A DNA stretch of 64,000 nucleotides from Salinicoccus luteus DSM 17002 (lineage in GTDB: Bacteria > Bacillota > Bacilli > Staphylococcales > Salinicoccaceae): positions 62,001 to 126,000 of the forward strand of contig NZ_JONV01000008.1 of NCBI RefSeq assembly GCF_000712035.1, written 5' to 3'. Position 1 is the stretch's first letter, and each line of letters starts with the position of its first letter. This document shows, piece by piece, positions 1 through 9,012 of the stretch. The notes under the pieces are model-generated. The model was not told the origin of the DNA. It saw nothing but the letters and a program-made list of their open reading frames with translations, and searched no databases. Position numbers and translations under genes: made by a program.

Positions 1-516
1 CTCGATCATGCTGCTTGGCACACCCTTGAAGAATTGGCGCAGCAGGAAGATGTTGAATGCACTGCCGAAGAATGAGGGCAGCACCAGCGGGTAGTAGGTG
101 TTCACAAGACCGAGTTCCGCAAAGATGACGTACTGTGGAATCAGTGTAATGAACCCCGGCAGCATCATCGTCGAGAGGACGAAGATGAAGAGGACCTCCC
201 TGCCCTTGAAGTTGATCTTCGCGAATCCGTATGCAATGAATGCATTCACAAATACGTTCGCCAGTACGACAAGCACCGTAATGACGGATGTATTGATGAA
301 GTAGGTGAAGAACGGCGCGATTTCGAATATCTCAACGAAATTGGAGAACTGGATATCCTGTGGGATGAACGTAAATTCCCCGCGGTATATCTCCTCCATC
401 GATTTGAGTGCTATCGATATCATCCAGAACAGGGGCGCAATCATGAATAGGCTGCCGACAATCAGAAGAACGAGATTGAAGGCCCGCCAGAACTTCATTC
501 TATTGGAATTATACAT
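1..516 (-). CDS. Sugar ABC transporter permease, MalG type (3' end cut by window edge)
   Basis: Inner-membrane permease of a carbohydrate importer. I translated 172 codons from the ATG at 516; the frame is open to base 1, so the C-terminus with the EAA loop lies outside. Visible are a first membrane segment at about residues 10-32 (VLLIVGSLFMIAPLFWMIS), a periplasmic-side stretch, and further segments containing VITVLVVLANVFVNAFIAYGFAKI and the MalG-like TMMLPGFITLIPQYVIF region. A GAGGGGG ribosome site precedes the start. It lies 4 bases after the MalF-type permease and forms one operon with it and the binding protein. The substrate cannot be told from sequence. Confidence 0.9.
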   Translation of the reverse strand, partial: MYNSNRMKFWRAFNLVLLIVGSLFMIAPLFWMISIALKSMEEIYRGEFTFIPQDIQFSNFVEIFEIAPFFTYFINTSVITVLVVLANVFVNAFIAYGFAKINFKGREVLFIFVLSTMMLPGFITLIPQYVIFAELGLVNTYYPLVLPSFFGSAFNIFLLRQFFKGVPSSMIE

Positions 517-520
517 TCAA

Positions 521-1408
521 TCAATCCCCCTCATAATGGACCCACCGTCTGGCAAATTTGAAGTTGATGATGGTCAGAATCAGTACGATGATGAACAGTA
601 TCCACGACATGGCCATCGCATAGCCCATATCAAATACATTGAAAGCCTTGATCCACATGTAGAGGTTGTAGAACAGCAGCGAGTTTTCCGGTGCCCCTGC
701 ATTGTCCGCACTCATTACATAGGCTTCCTGGAAAATCTGGAAGGACCCGATCGTGCTGGTCACGATATCGAAGAAGATGATCGGTGTCACCATGGGCAGG
801 GTGATCCTGAAGAACATCTGCACGCGTGTAGCCCCGTCCATAATCGCCGCTTCATAGAGTGTTTTGGAGACCCCCTGCATCGCAGCAAGATACAGCAGCA
901 TGCTGCCGCCGGCACTCCACAGCTTCATCATGATGAGGGAAGGCTTGGCCCATTCGGCGTCGAACAGCCAGTTCGGACCATCGATGCCGAAGAGGGCGAG
1001 GAACTGGTTGATCAGTCCCGTCGACGGATCGAGCAGCTGCATCCACAAAAGATAGACCCCGACACCGGAGAGGATCGCCGGCAGGTAATAGATGGTGCGG
1101 AATATGCGCATCCCCGGAATGTCCTGGTTCATCAGTGTCGATATCAGTATCGCCGCAATCGTCGTCAGAGGGACGGAGAAGGCGACGAAGTACAAGGTGT
1201 TGTAGAGCGATGTCCAGAAAAGGTCGTCGTACATGAACATCTCCTTATAGTTCGCGAATCCGACAAAGTCCATCTGTGACGTCACATTATAGTTTGTAAA
1301 ACTGCCCACAAGAGAAAAAAGCAAGGGGCCGAGTGTCAGCCCCAAAAAACCGATGATCCACGGCAGTATGAAAATATAGCCGTAGAGGTTCTCTTTCTTT
1401 TTATACAT
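521..1408 (-). CDS. Sugar ABC transporter permease, MalF/UgpA type
   Basis: Membrane permease of a CUT1-type carbohydrate importer, 295 residues and six predicted membrane spans. The first span starts in the MYKKKENLYGYIFILPWIIG region. The cytoplasmic EAA loop that contacts the ATPase is visible near residue 195 as EAAIMDGATRVQMFFRITLP, the family signature. It lies 8 bases downstream of the binding-protein gene and 4 bases upstream of the second permease, so the three are translated as one operon. No ATPase gene is present; CUT1 systems in Gram-positives often share a MsmK-type ATPase encoded elsewhere (family knowledge). Confidence 0.93.
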   Translation of the reverse strand: MYKKKENLYGYIFILPWIIGFLGLTLGPLLFSLVGSFTNYNVTSQMDFVGFANYKEMFMYDDLFWTSLYNTLYFVAFSVPLTTIAAILISTLMNQDIPGMRIFRTIYYLPAILSGVGVYLLWMQLLDPSTGLINQFLALFGIDGPNWLFDAEWAKPSLIMMKLWSAGGSMLLYLAAMQGVSKTLYEAAIMDGATRVQMFFRITLPMVTPIIFFDIVTSTIGSFQIFQEAYVMSADNAGAPENSLLFYNLYMWIKAFNVFDMGYAMAMSWILFIIVLILTIINFKFARRWVHYEGD

Positions 1409-1416
1409 CGAATCAC

Positions 1417-2772
1417 CTATCTATTATTTTCAACTATGCGTTCAAGGTCTGATTGTGCCTTTTCCAGTCCCGCTTCGACAGTTGTACTCTCACTGATGAT
1501 GGATTCGAATGTCGGGTTCACCGTGCTTGCGAAATCCGGAGCTACAAGCGGCTGGGGTGTAAGCAGTGTGTTGTCCATATTCTCCACCATGAGGGAATAT
1601 ACTTCCCGTCCTGCTTCACTGAACTCTTCACTCTCTGCAGCAGAGTTTCCAGCCTCCTGATGGGCGACGAGGTCGAAGTTGTTTTCCGCCCAGTAGAGCT
1701 GTGAATCATGGTTCGTCAGGAACTCGATGAACTTATAGGAGGCTTCAGGGTCCTTGGCGCCTTTTGGTATTTCGGCAACGAAGCCGCCGCCCCATGAAGT
1801 ATGGCCGTTTCCTTCTTCTTTTTCAGGCAGAGGTGCAACACCGAAGTTGATATCCTGTCCAAAATCCCTGAGCTGGACGTAGTAGTTGGCGTTCTGTACC
1901 ATCATGCCGATGTTGCCGGCCATGAATGGGTCCTGCTGAGCGTTTTCGAACTGGGAGTTGATTGAAGTAATCGTATTCTCCCCGTATTTGTTCTTCTGTT
2001 CAAGAATCCAGTTGAATGTATCATGGACGGGTTCCGTATCGATTTTCACATCACCCTCCGGGCTGATGTAGTTCTCACCGAGGGCATTCATCATCCATAC
2101 ATCAGAACCTGCCCCGATCAGCGGATAGAAGCCGATACGTTCGTAGCTGCCGCCTTCCTCGACATCAAGCTGTGCAGCGTACTCTTCAAGCTCTGCCCAC
2201 GTGGATGGCGGATCTTCCGGATCCAGGCCGGCCTCTTCGAACAGATCCTTATTATAGAAAAGGATCTGTGTATCCGTGTTGAACGGCAGGGCATACATCT
2301 CATCCTCATACATCGTCGCTTCCGTCATCTGGTCGTAGAAGCGGTTCTCGACATCGGAGTCGACAAATTCCGTGATCGGCTCCATCTGCCCCTCCTGTGC
2401 CCTCAGCTTCACCGTGTTGATGTCATTGATGATGACATCCGGCGGGTCGCCGGCAGCAATGGCTGCAAGGTTCTTGGTCCAGATGTCCCCCCAAGGGACA
2501 TAGGTATGCTGTACTTCGATTTCATCCTGCGAGCTGTTGAAGTCCTCGATGATCTTGTCGATCACCGGACGCCTCTGTTCAGAGCCCCAGAATGACCAGA
2601 AATCAAGCGTAACCTTTTCACCGTTCGAGCCTTCAGCATCACTGCCTTCCGTCTCGCCTGATGCACTGTCTTCTTCTGAAGCGTTTGAGCCTTCGGAATC
2701 TCCAATCTGGAAACCGCCGCAGGCACTCAGTACAAGAACTGCCGCTAAAATAAGAAATAGATATTTTTTCAT
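1417..2772 (-). CDS. Extracellular sugar-binding lipoprotein (family 1 solute-binding protein)
   Basis: Membrane-anchored binding protein that delivers a sugar to the two permeases encoded just downstream. 451 residues. The signal peptide MKKYLFLILAAVLVLSACGG carries an LSAC lipobox, so Cys18 should be lipidated. An acidic Ser/Glu/Asp linker follows to about residue 50, then the solute-binding domain: VTLDFWSFWGSEQRRP, AGDPPDVIINDINTV, ALPFNTDTQILFYNKDLFEEAGLDP, and WGGGFVAEIPKGAKDPEASYKFIEFLTNHD, all typical of family 1 (MalE-like) proteins. It is first in the operon, the usual place for the most abundant component. The ligand is unknown. Confidence 0.92.
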   Translation of the reverse strand: MKKYLFLILAAVLVLSACGGFQIGDSEGSNASEEDSASGETEGSDAEGSNGEKVTLDFWSFWGSEQRRPVIDKIIEDFNSSQDEIEVQHTYVPWGDIWTKNLAAIAAGDPPDVIINDINTVKLRAQEGQMEPITEFVDSDVENRFYDQMTEATMYEDEMYALPFNTDTQILFYNKDLFEEAGLDPEDPPSTWAELEEYAAQLDVEEGGSYERIGFYPLIGAGSDVWMMNALGENYISPEGDVKIDTEPVHDTFNWILEQKNKYGENTITSINSQFENAQQDPFMAGNIGMMVQNANYYVQLRDFGQDINFGVAPLPEKEEGNGHTSWGGGFVAEIPKGAKDPEASYKFIEFLTNHDSQLYWAENNFDLVAHQEAGNSAAESEEFSEAGREVYSLMVENMDNTLLTPQPLVAPDFASTVNPTFESIISESTTVEAGLEKAQSDLERIVENNR

Positions 2773-2823
2773 AATTTAACCTCCATCCCGATTGTTAATG
2801 TGTGAATATTTAATTATGTTTTC

Positions 2824-2829
2824 ATTATA
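2824..2829 (-). promoter_or_regulatory. Extended -10 promoter of the sugar ABC operon
   Basis: Read on the minus strand the sequence is TGCTATAATG, a consensus -10 with the TG extension, about 50 bases upstream of the binding-protein ATG. No good -35 hexamer stands 16-18 bases upstream, which suggests an activator or reliance on the extended -10. The rest of 2773-3120 is AT-rich non-coding sequence in which I see no gene. I found no convincing cre box. Confidence 0.5.
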
Positions 2830-3120
2830 GCAAAGAAGAAGTGAAATGCTATGAAAAACTCGGGATAAAGGGTAATTTATTTTTAAGTGTTCCATGCAGA
2901 ATGCATTGAAAAGGGGAAGTGGCAGTGGATGGGGCGTTTTTGAAAAAATCGGGGGAGAAGAATTTATTGTTGATTTTATGCGGATTAAAATCGGTCGTTT
3001 TCCGTTAATTCATATATCAGAGAAGCGCTGATACTACTGATTGAATGGGGAGAAGTGTAGTGTAATACCAATAGAGAAGCAGTTAAAAATGAAATTATTT
3101 TTAAAAAATTTCATTAAAAA

Positions 3121-3141
3121 ACCGGCACTCCAAGTGCCGGT
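3121..3141 (-). terminator. Terminator of tcyP
   Basis: Nine-base-pair stem (ACCGGCACT / AGTGCCGGT) with a 3-base loop, followed on the minus strand by a run of U. It starts 6 bases past the tcyP stop codon. Confidence 0.85.
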
Positions 3142-3146
3142 AAAAA

Positions 3147-4538
3147 CTATGCTTCTGCTGTGAGTTCATCGTAGCGTTTTTCATCATAGACATCTTTGTC
3201 CAATGATCGGTTCGTCTTTGCGGTTATCGTTCCGGCCGTCATCGAACCACTGACGTTGACGGCTGTCCTTCCCATATCAATCAGGGGTTCGATGGAGATG
3301 AGGACGGCGGCGAGGGCAATCGGCAGGTTCATCGTTGACAGGACGATGATTGCTGCGAATGTTGCACCGCCACCGACACCCGCGATGCCGAGGGAGGCGA
3401 TGACCGTCACGGCAATCAGCGTAATGATGAACTGCGCGTTGATTTCAACACCGGCCGCCGGTGCAATCATGATACCGAGCATTGCCGGGTAGATGCCGGC
3501 ACATCCGTTCTGCCCGATGGACAGTCCAAAGCTTCCCGAGAAGTTGGCGATGCTTGCCGGTACGCCGAGTCTCGTCCGCTGCGTCTGTATGTTGAGCGGC
3601 AGTGTGCCGGCACTCGAACGGGAAGTGAAGGCAAACAGCAGTGCCTCCGCTGTCTTCTTGAAGTACTGGAGCGGATTCAGGCCTGTCAGCCCGATCAGCA
3701 GCAGGTGGACGAGGTACATCGTCAGCAGTGCAGCATATGAAGCGACGACGAACAGTCCAAGATCGTATATGGCCTGGAAGTTTGAAGTGGCTACAGTAGA
3801 GGCCATGATCGCCAGGATCCCGTAAGGGGTCAGGGCCAGAATGATTTTGACAAGCTGCATGACCCAGTCATTCAGGGCGATGATGCCTGTTCTGATCCGC
3901 TCGCCACTCTCGGGATTGCGCTGCATGAGGCGGACGAAGCTGAATCCCATGAAGATGGCGAAGAGGACGACTGCGATGGTGGAAGTGGCCCGGTCCCCTG
4001 TGAAATCAAGGAAAGGATTGGCCGGCAGCAGTGATACGAGCTGCTGGGGAAGCGTCTGGTCTTCGATTTCAGAAGCGGTGCTCTCGAGTGAGAGTGCCCG
4101 TTCATTTTCAGCTTCGCCCAGGTTGAGGCTTGAAGCATCAAGGTTGAAGATAAGGGCGGCAGAAATGCCGATGACGGCAGCAATCGCGGTGGTACCGAGC
4201 AGCAGTGCGATGATTTTGATGCCCGATTTCAGAAACTTCTCCTTTACATCCATCTTTGCGAAAGCACCGAGGATGGAAATGAAGACGAGCGGCATGACGA
4301 TCATCTGCAGCAGCCGGACGAATCCGCTGCCGACGATGGAAACCCAGTCCATCGTATTTGTTATGACCGTACCGTCCACACCATAGATCAGCTGCAGTCC
4401 GGCACCGAAGAACAGGCCGAAGATGAGGCCGATCATCACACGGTGGGAAAATTTTACATTCCGCCGCTTGAGGAACACCAGGGCACCGATGAGCAGCAGG
4501 AAGGCAGTAATATTTATGACGACAAGTAATGCATCCAT
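3147..4538 (-). CDS. tcyP: L-cystine:sodium symporter, TcyP type
   Basis: Secondary transporter of the dicarboxylate/amino acid:cation symporter family. 463 residues, close to the length of B. subtilis TcyP, and the N-terminal start MDALLVVINITAFLLLIGAL matches that subfamily better than GltP or DctP. Family landmarks are LLQMIVMPLVFISILGAF near residue 80, FAFTSRSSAGTLPLNI (the serine-rich re-entrant loop) near residue 310, SIGQNGCAGIYPAMLGIM near 340, and LIDMGRTAVNVSGSM near 420, which holds the substrate-binding DxxRT-type segment. It should import cystine and so supply sulfur. It is monocistronic, between two terminators. The subfamily call is from remembered homologues; a glutamate carrier is less likely. 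Confidence 0.85.
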   Translation of the reverse strand: MDALLVVINITAFLLLIGALVFLKRRNVKFSHRVMIGLIFGLFFGAGLQLIYGVDGTVITNTMDWVSIVGSGFVRLLQMIVMPLVFISILGAFAKMDVKEKFLKSGIKIIALLLGTTAIAAVIGISAALIFNLDASSLNLGEAENERALSLESTASEIEDQTLPQQLVSLLPANPFLDFTGDRATSTIAVVLFAIFMGFSFVRLMQRNPESGERIRTGIIALNDWVMQLVKIILALTPYGILAIMASTVATSNFQAIYDLGLFVVASYAALLTMYLVHLLLIGLTGLNPLQYFKKTAEALLFAFTSRSSAGTLPLNIQTQRTRLGVPASIANFSGSFGLSIGQNGCAGIYPAMLGIMIAPAAGVEINAQFIITLIAVTVIASLGIAGVGGGATFAAIIVLSTMNLPIALAAVLISIEPLIDMGRTAVNVSGSMTAGTITAKTNRSLDKDVYDEKRYDELTAEA

Positions 4539-4586
4539 TTAATGACAGCTCCTTTTTTAAACAAGTAGCCTCATTATAAAAAAAAT

Positions 4587-4609
4587 AATCCTACTTTTCA
4601 AGTAGGATT
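4587..4609 (-). terminator. Terminator of helD
   Basis: Ten-base-pair stem AATCCTACTT / AAGTAGGATT with a 3-base loop and, on the minus strand, a run of eight U after it. It lies between the helD stop and the tcyP start and isolates the two genes. Confidence 0.88.
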
Positions 4610-4621
4610 AATATATTCGTA

Positions 4622-6694
4622 CTATTCAGTCGGGTTGAGCAGGTGGAGATGCCTTGTTGCCCGGGAGGCCAGTACATACAGTATATGCTTCGAGTCGCTG
4701 TAGGACTGGGCATCCGTCAGGATCACCGTATTGTATTCGAACCCTTTTGAGAGGTAGTAGGGCAGGATGATGAACGACTGGTTGTAGAGTGTATCGGTCT
4801 CTCCGAGGTTCTTCATGTGCGGGAACTCATCCTTCAGCTGTGCATAATAGTGGTCGGCTGCGTCTCTTGAAGGGGTGATGAGGGCGACCTGCGGGTATGC
4901 TCCCGAACGGAGTATTTCCCGTACATAGCCGATCTCATCATCGGTGTGCAGTTTCTGCACCTCATCCCCGTCGACGGAGGCGGACTGTATGGAGCCCGGG
5001 ATGATGCTGTTCAGGAATGCATTGATCTGGTTGGTGGACCGGTAGGAGCGCTCGAGCTTTTTCTGGACATGGTTTCTGGCGACCAGTGTATCCTTCCTGC
5101 CGGGGTGGATCTGCTGGTTCGGGTCGCCCAGGCTCGTGAATGTCGCCTTCCTGTAGTAATGGCGCATGACATAGTATTGGATGTTCGAATAGTCCTGGAC
5201 CTCATCGATCAGTACATGCTGGATCTGCCTGTCGTGTCTGCCGAGGAGGTGGATGTACAAGTAGAGCAGGGGGGCGATGTCTTCATACTTGAAGTCATTC
5301 TCCTTGATGGAGCGCACCGTCCGGTTGCGGAACTTCCTATCATATATCGATTTTACATACAGCTTTTCAAAGTGGACGAAGCGGAACAGGGAGACCTGGC
5401 GGTGCACGGTCTTCAGCTGCTTCTTGGCAAAGTCATGTGCCTCTTTCTTGAGTTCATGCGCCTCGCCGATGTACTTGTTGCTGTCGCGCAGTTCCCTGTA
5501 TCTTTCATTCGTCAGTCTTTTGACTTCCTCGGTATACTGGCTGAGCAGCCTTTCCTGCATCTTTGAGAGCCGCCTGCTTATGGGGTGGCCGCCGAGTTCA
5601 TTGTAGAAGATGTGGACCAGATGCTCCTTGCTCGCGAACAGTCCATTTTCGCCCTGCAGGGTCCTGAACTCCATGCCGTCGGTCTCAAGGTGCTTCATGA
5701 AGCCATGAAGGGATTTGAAGTACTCGAGGGAGTTTTTGAATTCATAGATGTCGTGCCCTTCGTCGTTCTGCCTCAGGCGTTTGATGTTGTCATAGACATG
5801 CTCGAAGTTCCTTCCCTTGAAGTAGGGGAAGTGCGAGATGAGGCGGAAGAACGTCGTGTTGCGCACATGGTTTTCGCCAAGCTCGGGCAGCACGTCCGAC
5901 AGATAGTCGTTGAACACTTCATTCGGTGAAATGAGCAGTATGTTCTCAGGGTTCAGGGTCTCCTTGTGCTGGTACAGCAGAAACGCAATCCGCTGCATGG
6001 CAAGGGAAGTCTTTCCGCTGCCCGGTGGTCCATAGACCAGCGTATCCTGCGACAGGGGAAGACGGATGACGTCATTCTGCTCCTGCTGGATGGTGGAGAC
6101 GATGTTCTTCAGCTTGGACTGGGAGGAGTCGGTGATCATGCGCTGGAGTATTTCATCGCCGATATATACGTCGCTGTCGAACATGTTGAGGAGGCGGCTG
6201 TCCTCGATGATGAACTGGCGCCTCTGTTCGACCGTCGCATCTATCCTGCTGCCGTCCGGGATGCGGTATGACAGGTCGCCTGTCGTGTTTTCATAGAACA
6301 GGCTCGCAACCGGGGTGCGCCAGTCGTAGATCAGTATGTCGTTGTCCCGGTTCTTTATTGTGCCGGTGCCGATGTAGATCGGCTCCCCGTCGACGGTGAT
6401 CTTGCCGAAGTAGGGCTTTGGTATCATGCGCTCTGTGCGTTCGCGCATCATTTCTATATAGTTGTAGTTCATTTCGGTTCTTCTGATTTCCGGCAGCATC
6501 TGGACGAACTCCATGACGTTGCCGTCGGCAAAATCGACGACATTGGAGATATTCTCATTGATGTCATACCGCGTTTCCAGTATGCCCTGTGCCGTTCGGC
6601 TCTGCCTCGTTTCAAGGTCGGCATTGAATATTTTGAGAAAATCGACGATGAAGGTCAGGTGCCGGGCTTCTTCTTCAAATGATAGAATTTTCAT
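4622..6694 (-). CDS. helD: RNA polymerase recycling helicase-like ATPase HelD
   Basis: Superfamily 1 (UvrD/Rep-like) ATPase. In Firmicutes, HelD binds RNA polymerase and recycles stalled complexes (family knowledge). 690 residues from the ATG at 6694, chosen because AAAGGAGGAT stands 7 bases upstream; an ATG at 6718 would add eight residues without a ribosome site. The N-terminal arm is charged and helical (residues 1-130). Walker A GPPGSGKTS is near residue 225, a UvrD-like motif Ia/II region gives LIDEVQDYSNIQYYVM near 490, motif III TSLGDPNQQIHPG follows, motif IV is LERSYRSTNQI, and motifs V/VI include SKGFEYNTVIL and VLASRATRHLHLL at the C-terminus. A DNA helicase role remains possible. 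Single gene with its own terminator. Confidence 0.87.
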   Translation of the reverse strand: MKILSFEEEARHLTFIVDFLKIFNADLETRQSRTAQGILETRYDINENISNVVDFADGNVMEFVQMLPEIRRTEMNYNYIEMMRERTERMIPKPYFGKITVDGEPIYIGTGTIKNRDNDILIYDWRTPVASLFYENTTGDLSYRIPDGSRIDATVEQRRQFIIEDSRLLNMFDSDVYIGDEILQRMITDSSQSKLKNIVSTIQQEQNDVIRLPLSQDTLVYGPPGSGKTSLAMQRIAFLLYQHKETLNPENILLISPNEVFNDYLSDVLPELGENHVRNTTFFRLISHFPYFKGRNFEHVYDNIKRLRQNDEGHDIYEFKNSLEYFKSLHGFMKHLETDGMEFRTLQGENGLFASKEHLVHIFYNELGGHPISRRLSKMQERLLSQYTEEVKRLTNERYRELRDSNKYIGEAHELKKEAHDFAKKQLKTVHRQVSLFRFVHFEKLYVKSIYDRKFRNRTVRSIKENDFKYEDIAPLLYLYIHLLGRHDRQIQHVLIDEVQDYSNIQYYVMRHYYRKATFTSLGDPNQQIHPGRKDTLVARNHVQKKLERSYRSTNQINAFLNSIIPGSIQSASVDGDEVQKLHTDDEIGYVREILRSGAYPQVALITPSRDAADHYYAQLKDEFPHMKNLGETDTLYNQSFIILPYYLSKGFEYNTVILTDAQSYSDSKHILYVLASRATRHLHLLNPTE

Positions 6695-6829
6695 AGGGAT
6701 CCTCCTTTGGTTCGACATTTAGCATATAGGTATTTTGAAATAATTAACAGTCTTAAATTCATCTGGGTCATATGATATACTTGATGTGTAAAATCGAGCG
6801 AATATTATACTGGTTAAAGGACAGCGATC

Positions 6830-7240
6830 ATGAGGAAAATATTAGTGTCAGGTTTGATCACCGGTTTCATTTCCGGGGTGCTGCTTCTTCTTGTGTCTGC
6901 GTATGTGGAATCCAGCGCAGGCATAGAAATCATGACCTTGCTTTTGAACGTGGACTTCATTTTCGACCGGAGTCCGGGCCTGTTTCTGGAGATTGTTTTC
7001 CATCTGATGATCTCTGTCATTCTGGCCATCATACTGAAATGGCTGTACGTGGATAAGCCGCATCTCTATATGCCGGGGCTGGTGACGGTATGGGTGGTTG
7101 TGACGCTGCTCTATTTCGTGCTCTCCAGCCTCTCCGTGCAGAATCTGGAGCTGAATGGCTATATCGGCTTTGCGCTCTGGATGATTTTCCATATCGGCTA
7201 TCTTCAGGCCCTGCATCTGATGTTCAGGCTTGGGTTCTGA
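6830..7240 (+). CDS. Small membrane protein of unknown function
   Basis: 136 residues with four predicted membrane helices: about 5-25 (LVSGLITGFISGVLLLLVSA), 50-70 (LFLEIVFHLMISVILAIILK), 80-100 (PGLVTVWVVVTLLYFVLSSL) and 112-134. I do not recognise the family. The start follows a weak AGGACAG site. The gene stands alone between divergent helD and the pyruvate-kinase-like gene, with its own terminator. A sizeable external or cytoplasmic loop is absent, so it may act with a partner. Confidence 0.7.
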   Translation: MRKILVSGLITGFISGVLLLLVSAYVESSAGIEIMTLLLNVDFIFDRSPGLFLEIVFHLMISVILAIILKWLYVDKPHLYMPGLVTVWVVVTLLYFVLSSLSVQNLELNGYIGFALWMIFHIGYLQALHLMFRLGF

Positions 7241-7247
7241 AATTCCG

Positions 7248-7284
7248 GCCGCTTCCGACCGTCATGGTCTGAAGCGGCTTTTTT
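7248..7284 (+). terminator. Terminator of the small membrane protein gene
   Basis: Stem GCCGCTTC / GAAGCGGC, extended by a CGACC/GGTCTG inner helix, followed by TTTTTTA. Confidence 0.88.
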
Positions 7285-7359
7285 ATTATACAATAATAGA
7301 TTGCACTCAAACGGGTATAGGGAAGAAATACTCATGATTATCGGAAAGAGGTGATTGGA

Positions 7360-8865
7360 ATGGACAGGAAGAAAGCACTCCCGCTGCTTGAGGAAGTCAT
7401 GGAAATCAGGGATTCTGTAGAGCAGGAGGGGCGCTGGCTGTTTGACGAATGGGACAGGATACCGATACGTGAAGGATACAGGGACAGTGCCAGGAATCTG
7501 GCCTACTATATGGCATTCCGCAGGAAGGACATGAGGGAACTGCAGGAAAAACTGATTCCCTGGGGTGTTTCGTCACTTGGGCGCCTGGAGGCGGATGTAC
7601 TCGGGACACTGAACGCGGTCACACGTACACTCGGCTACATCGCGGATGAAGATGTGGGGGATGTCGACTACCGCTCCTCCGACTCCTTTTTGGACCGCAA
7701 CCTGGCCCTCAGGCGGAATTCTGATGATATTTTCGGTCCACCGCGCAACGCCAGGGATACACGCATCCTTGTAACGATGCCATCCGCCGCCGGGAGCGAC
7801 TATGGACTGGTCAGGACCCTCATTGAATCCGGCATGAACATGGCCCGGATAAACTGTGCCCATGATGATGCGGACACATGGGCGGGCATGATCAAGAACA
7901 TCAGGAAAGCGGAGGAGGAGACCGGACTCGACTGCCGTATACTGATGGATATCAGCGGCCCCAAAATACGTACGAAACACCTGTTGACGTCGATGCGCAA
8001 TCCAAAGCTCGGAGTGGGGGAACGCTTCCTGCTGTCGGATGCGGAATCGATGACGCTGCCAAAGAATATTGAAATTGCGCTCAATACTTCCGTACCGGAA
8101 GTGATCGAAAAGATGGAGCCGGGGCAGAAGATCAAGATCGATGACGGGCATATCGAAGCCGAGGCTGTGGAGAAGACGGACGGCGGCATCATATGTGAAG
8201 TGGAACGGACGGTGAAGGAGGGCGGTGTAAAGGTGAAGACGGAAAAGGGCATCAATCTGCCCGACCTCAACTTCAAACTGCCTGTCCTGACGAAAAAGGA
8301 TCTTAAGGATCTCGATTTCGCCACCCGTCATGCCGATGCCATCGCATTTTCCTTCATCAAGGATACCGGAGACATCGACCTCATAGAAGAAGCATTGGCA
8401 GAGCGGCTGCCTGACGACAGGAAGAATATACCGAGCATCGCAAAGATAGAAACGCCGGAAGGCATCAGGAACCTGCCTGACATCATACAGCGTGCAGCAG
8501 GGGCAAGGCCGTTCGGAGTCATGCTGGCACGCGGTGACCTTGCGGTCGAAATCGGCTACGAACGGCTGAGCGAAATTCAGGAAGAGCTGCTCTGGATATG
8601 CGAAGCCGCCCATGTGCCTGTCGTATGGGCGACGCAAGTGGTGGAATCGCTTGTGAAGACGGGCATACCGACGCGCTCCGAAATCTCGGATGTGGTGGCC
8701 GGCTCGCGCGCTGAATGCATCATGCTGAACAAGGGGGAATATATTGCCGATGGTGTGCAGGTGGTCTCGGAAATACTGGAGAAGTTCGAGGATCACCATT
8801 ACAAGAAGACGGCGATGCTCCGGGCACTCGGCATTGCCAATCATACGTTCGACAGCAGGGAATAA
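7360..8865 (+). CDS. Pyruvate-kinase-like barrel protein (divergent, no C-terminal domain)
   Basis: 501 residues from ATG 7360 (AGAGGTG upstream); a GTG nine bases earlier lacks a separate ribosome site. Residues 1-130 form a helical extension absent from ordinary pyruvate kinase. The barrel follows: MNMARINCAHDDADTW (classic MNVARLNFSHG), MDISGPKIRTKHL, KIDDGHIEAEAV, AFSFIKDTGDIDLIEEAL, SIAKIETPEGIRN (catalytic Lys retained), FGVMLARGDLAVEIGYERL and VPVVWATQVVESLVKTGIPTRSEISDV. The usual MLSGETA block is MLNKGEYIADGV, and both the allosteric C-domain and the staphylococcal PEP-utiliser domain are missing. Metal- and phosphate-binding residues look mostly kept, so phosphoenolpyruvate/ADP chemistry or a related reaction is plausible but unproven. 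Confidence 0.85.
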   Translation: MDRKKALPLLEEVMEIRDSVEQEGRWLFDEWDRIPIREGYRDSARNLAYYMAFRRKDMRELQEKLIPWGVSSLGRLEADVLGTLNAVTRTLGYIADEDVGDVDYRSSDSFLDRNLALRRNSDDIFGPPRNARDTRILVTMPSAAGSDYGLVRTLIESGMNMARINCAHDDADTWAGMIKNIRKAEEETGLDCRILMDISGPKIRTKHLLTSMRNPKLGVGERFLLSDAESMTLPKNIEIALNTSVPEVIEKMEPGQKIKIDDGHIEAEAVEKTDGGIICEVERTVKEGGVKVKTEKGINLPDLNFKLPVLTKKDLKDLDFATRHADAIAFSFIKDTGDIDLIEEALAERLPDDRKNIPSIAKIETPEGIRNLPDIIQRAAGARPFGVMLARGDLAVEIGYERLSEIQEELLWICEAAHVPVVWATQVVESLVKTGIPTRSEISDVVAGSRAECIMLNKGEYIADGVQVVSEILEKFEDHHYKKTAMLRALGIANHTFDSRE

Positions 8866-8876
8866 GTAAGACCGGG

Positions 8877-8902
8877 AAGAGACAGGAGGCTGTCTCTTTT
8901 TT
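8877..8902 (+). terminator. Terminator of the pyruvate-kinase-like gene
   Basis: Stem AAGAGACAG / CTGTCTCTT with a GAGG loop and a run of T. Confidence 0.9.
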
Positions 8903-9012
8903 CGTGGAAACGATTTATTTGTCAGAATGATTGATTATTTCTGAAAATTACTTTATTTTATCCTGGGGAAGGCGTATACTACCTACATCGTAGACGATTA
9001 GGAGTGATACAT

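Noticed and set aside
305-1279. 324-codon plus-strand frame opposite the sugar permease
   Set aside because: It is antisense to a clear MalF-type permease, has no ribosome site, and its composition (His, Asp, Arg rich) is that of a reversed coding frame. Similar long antisense frames over helD, ggt, DUF2207 and others were rejected for the same reason.
2773-3120. cre site (CcpA) before the sugar ABC operon
   Set aside because: No sequence fits the WTGNNARCGNWWWCAW pattern well enough.
4539-4621. T-box or SAM riboswitch upstream of tcyP
   Set aside because: Only about 80 bases are available and they hold the helD terminator; no riboswitch core is visible.
7312-7317. GGGTAT upstream of the pyruvate-kinase-like gene as a SigB -10
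   Set aside because: No GTTT-type -35 stands 12-15 bases upstream.
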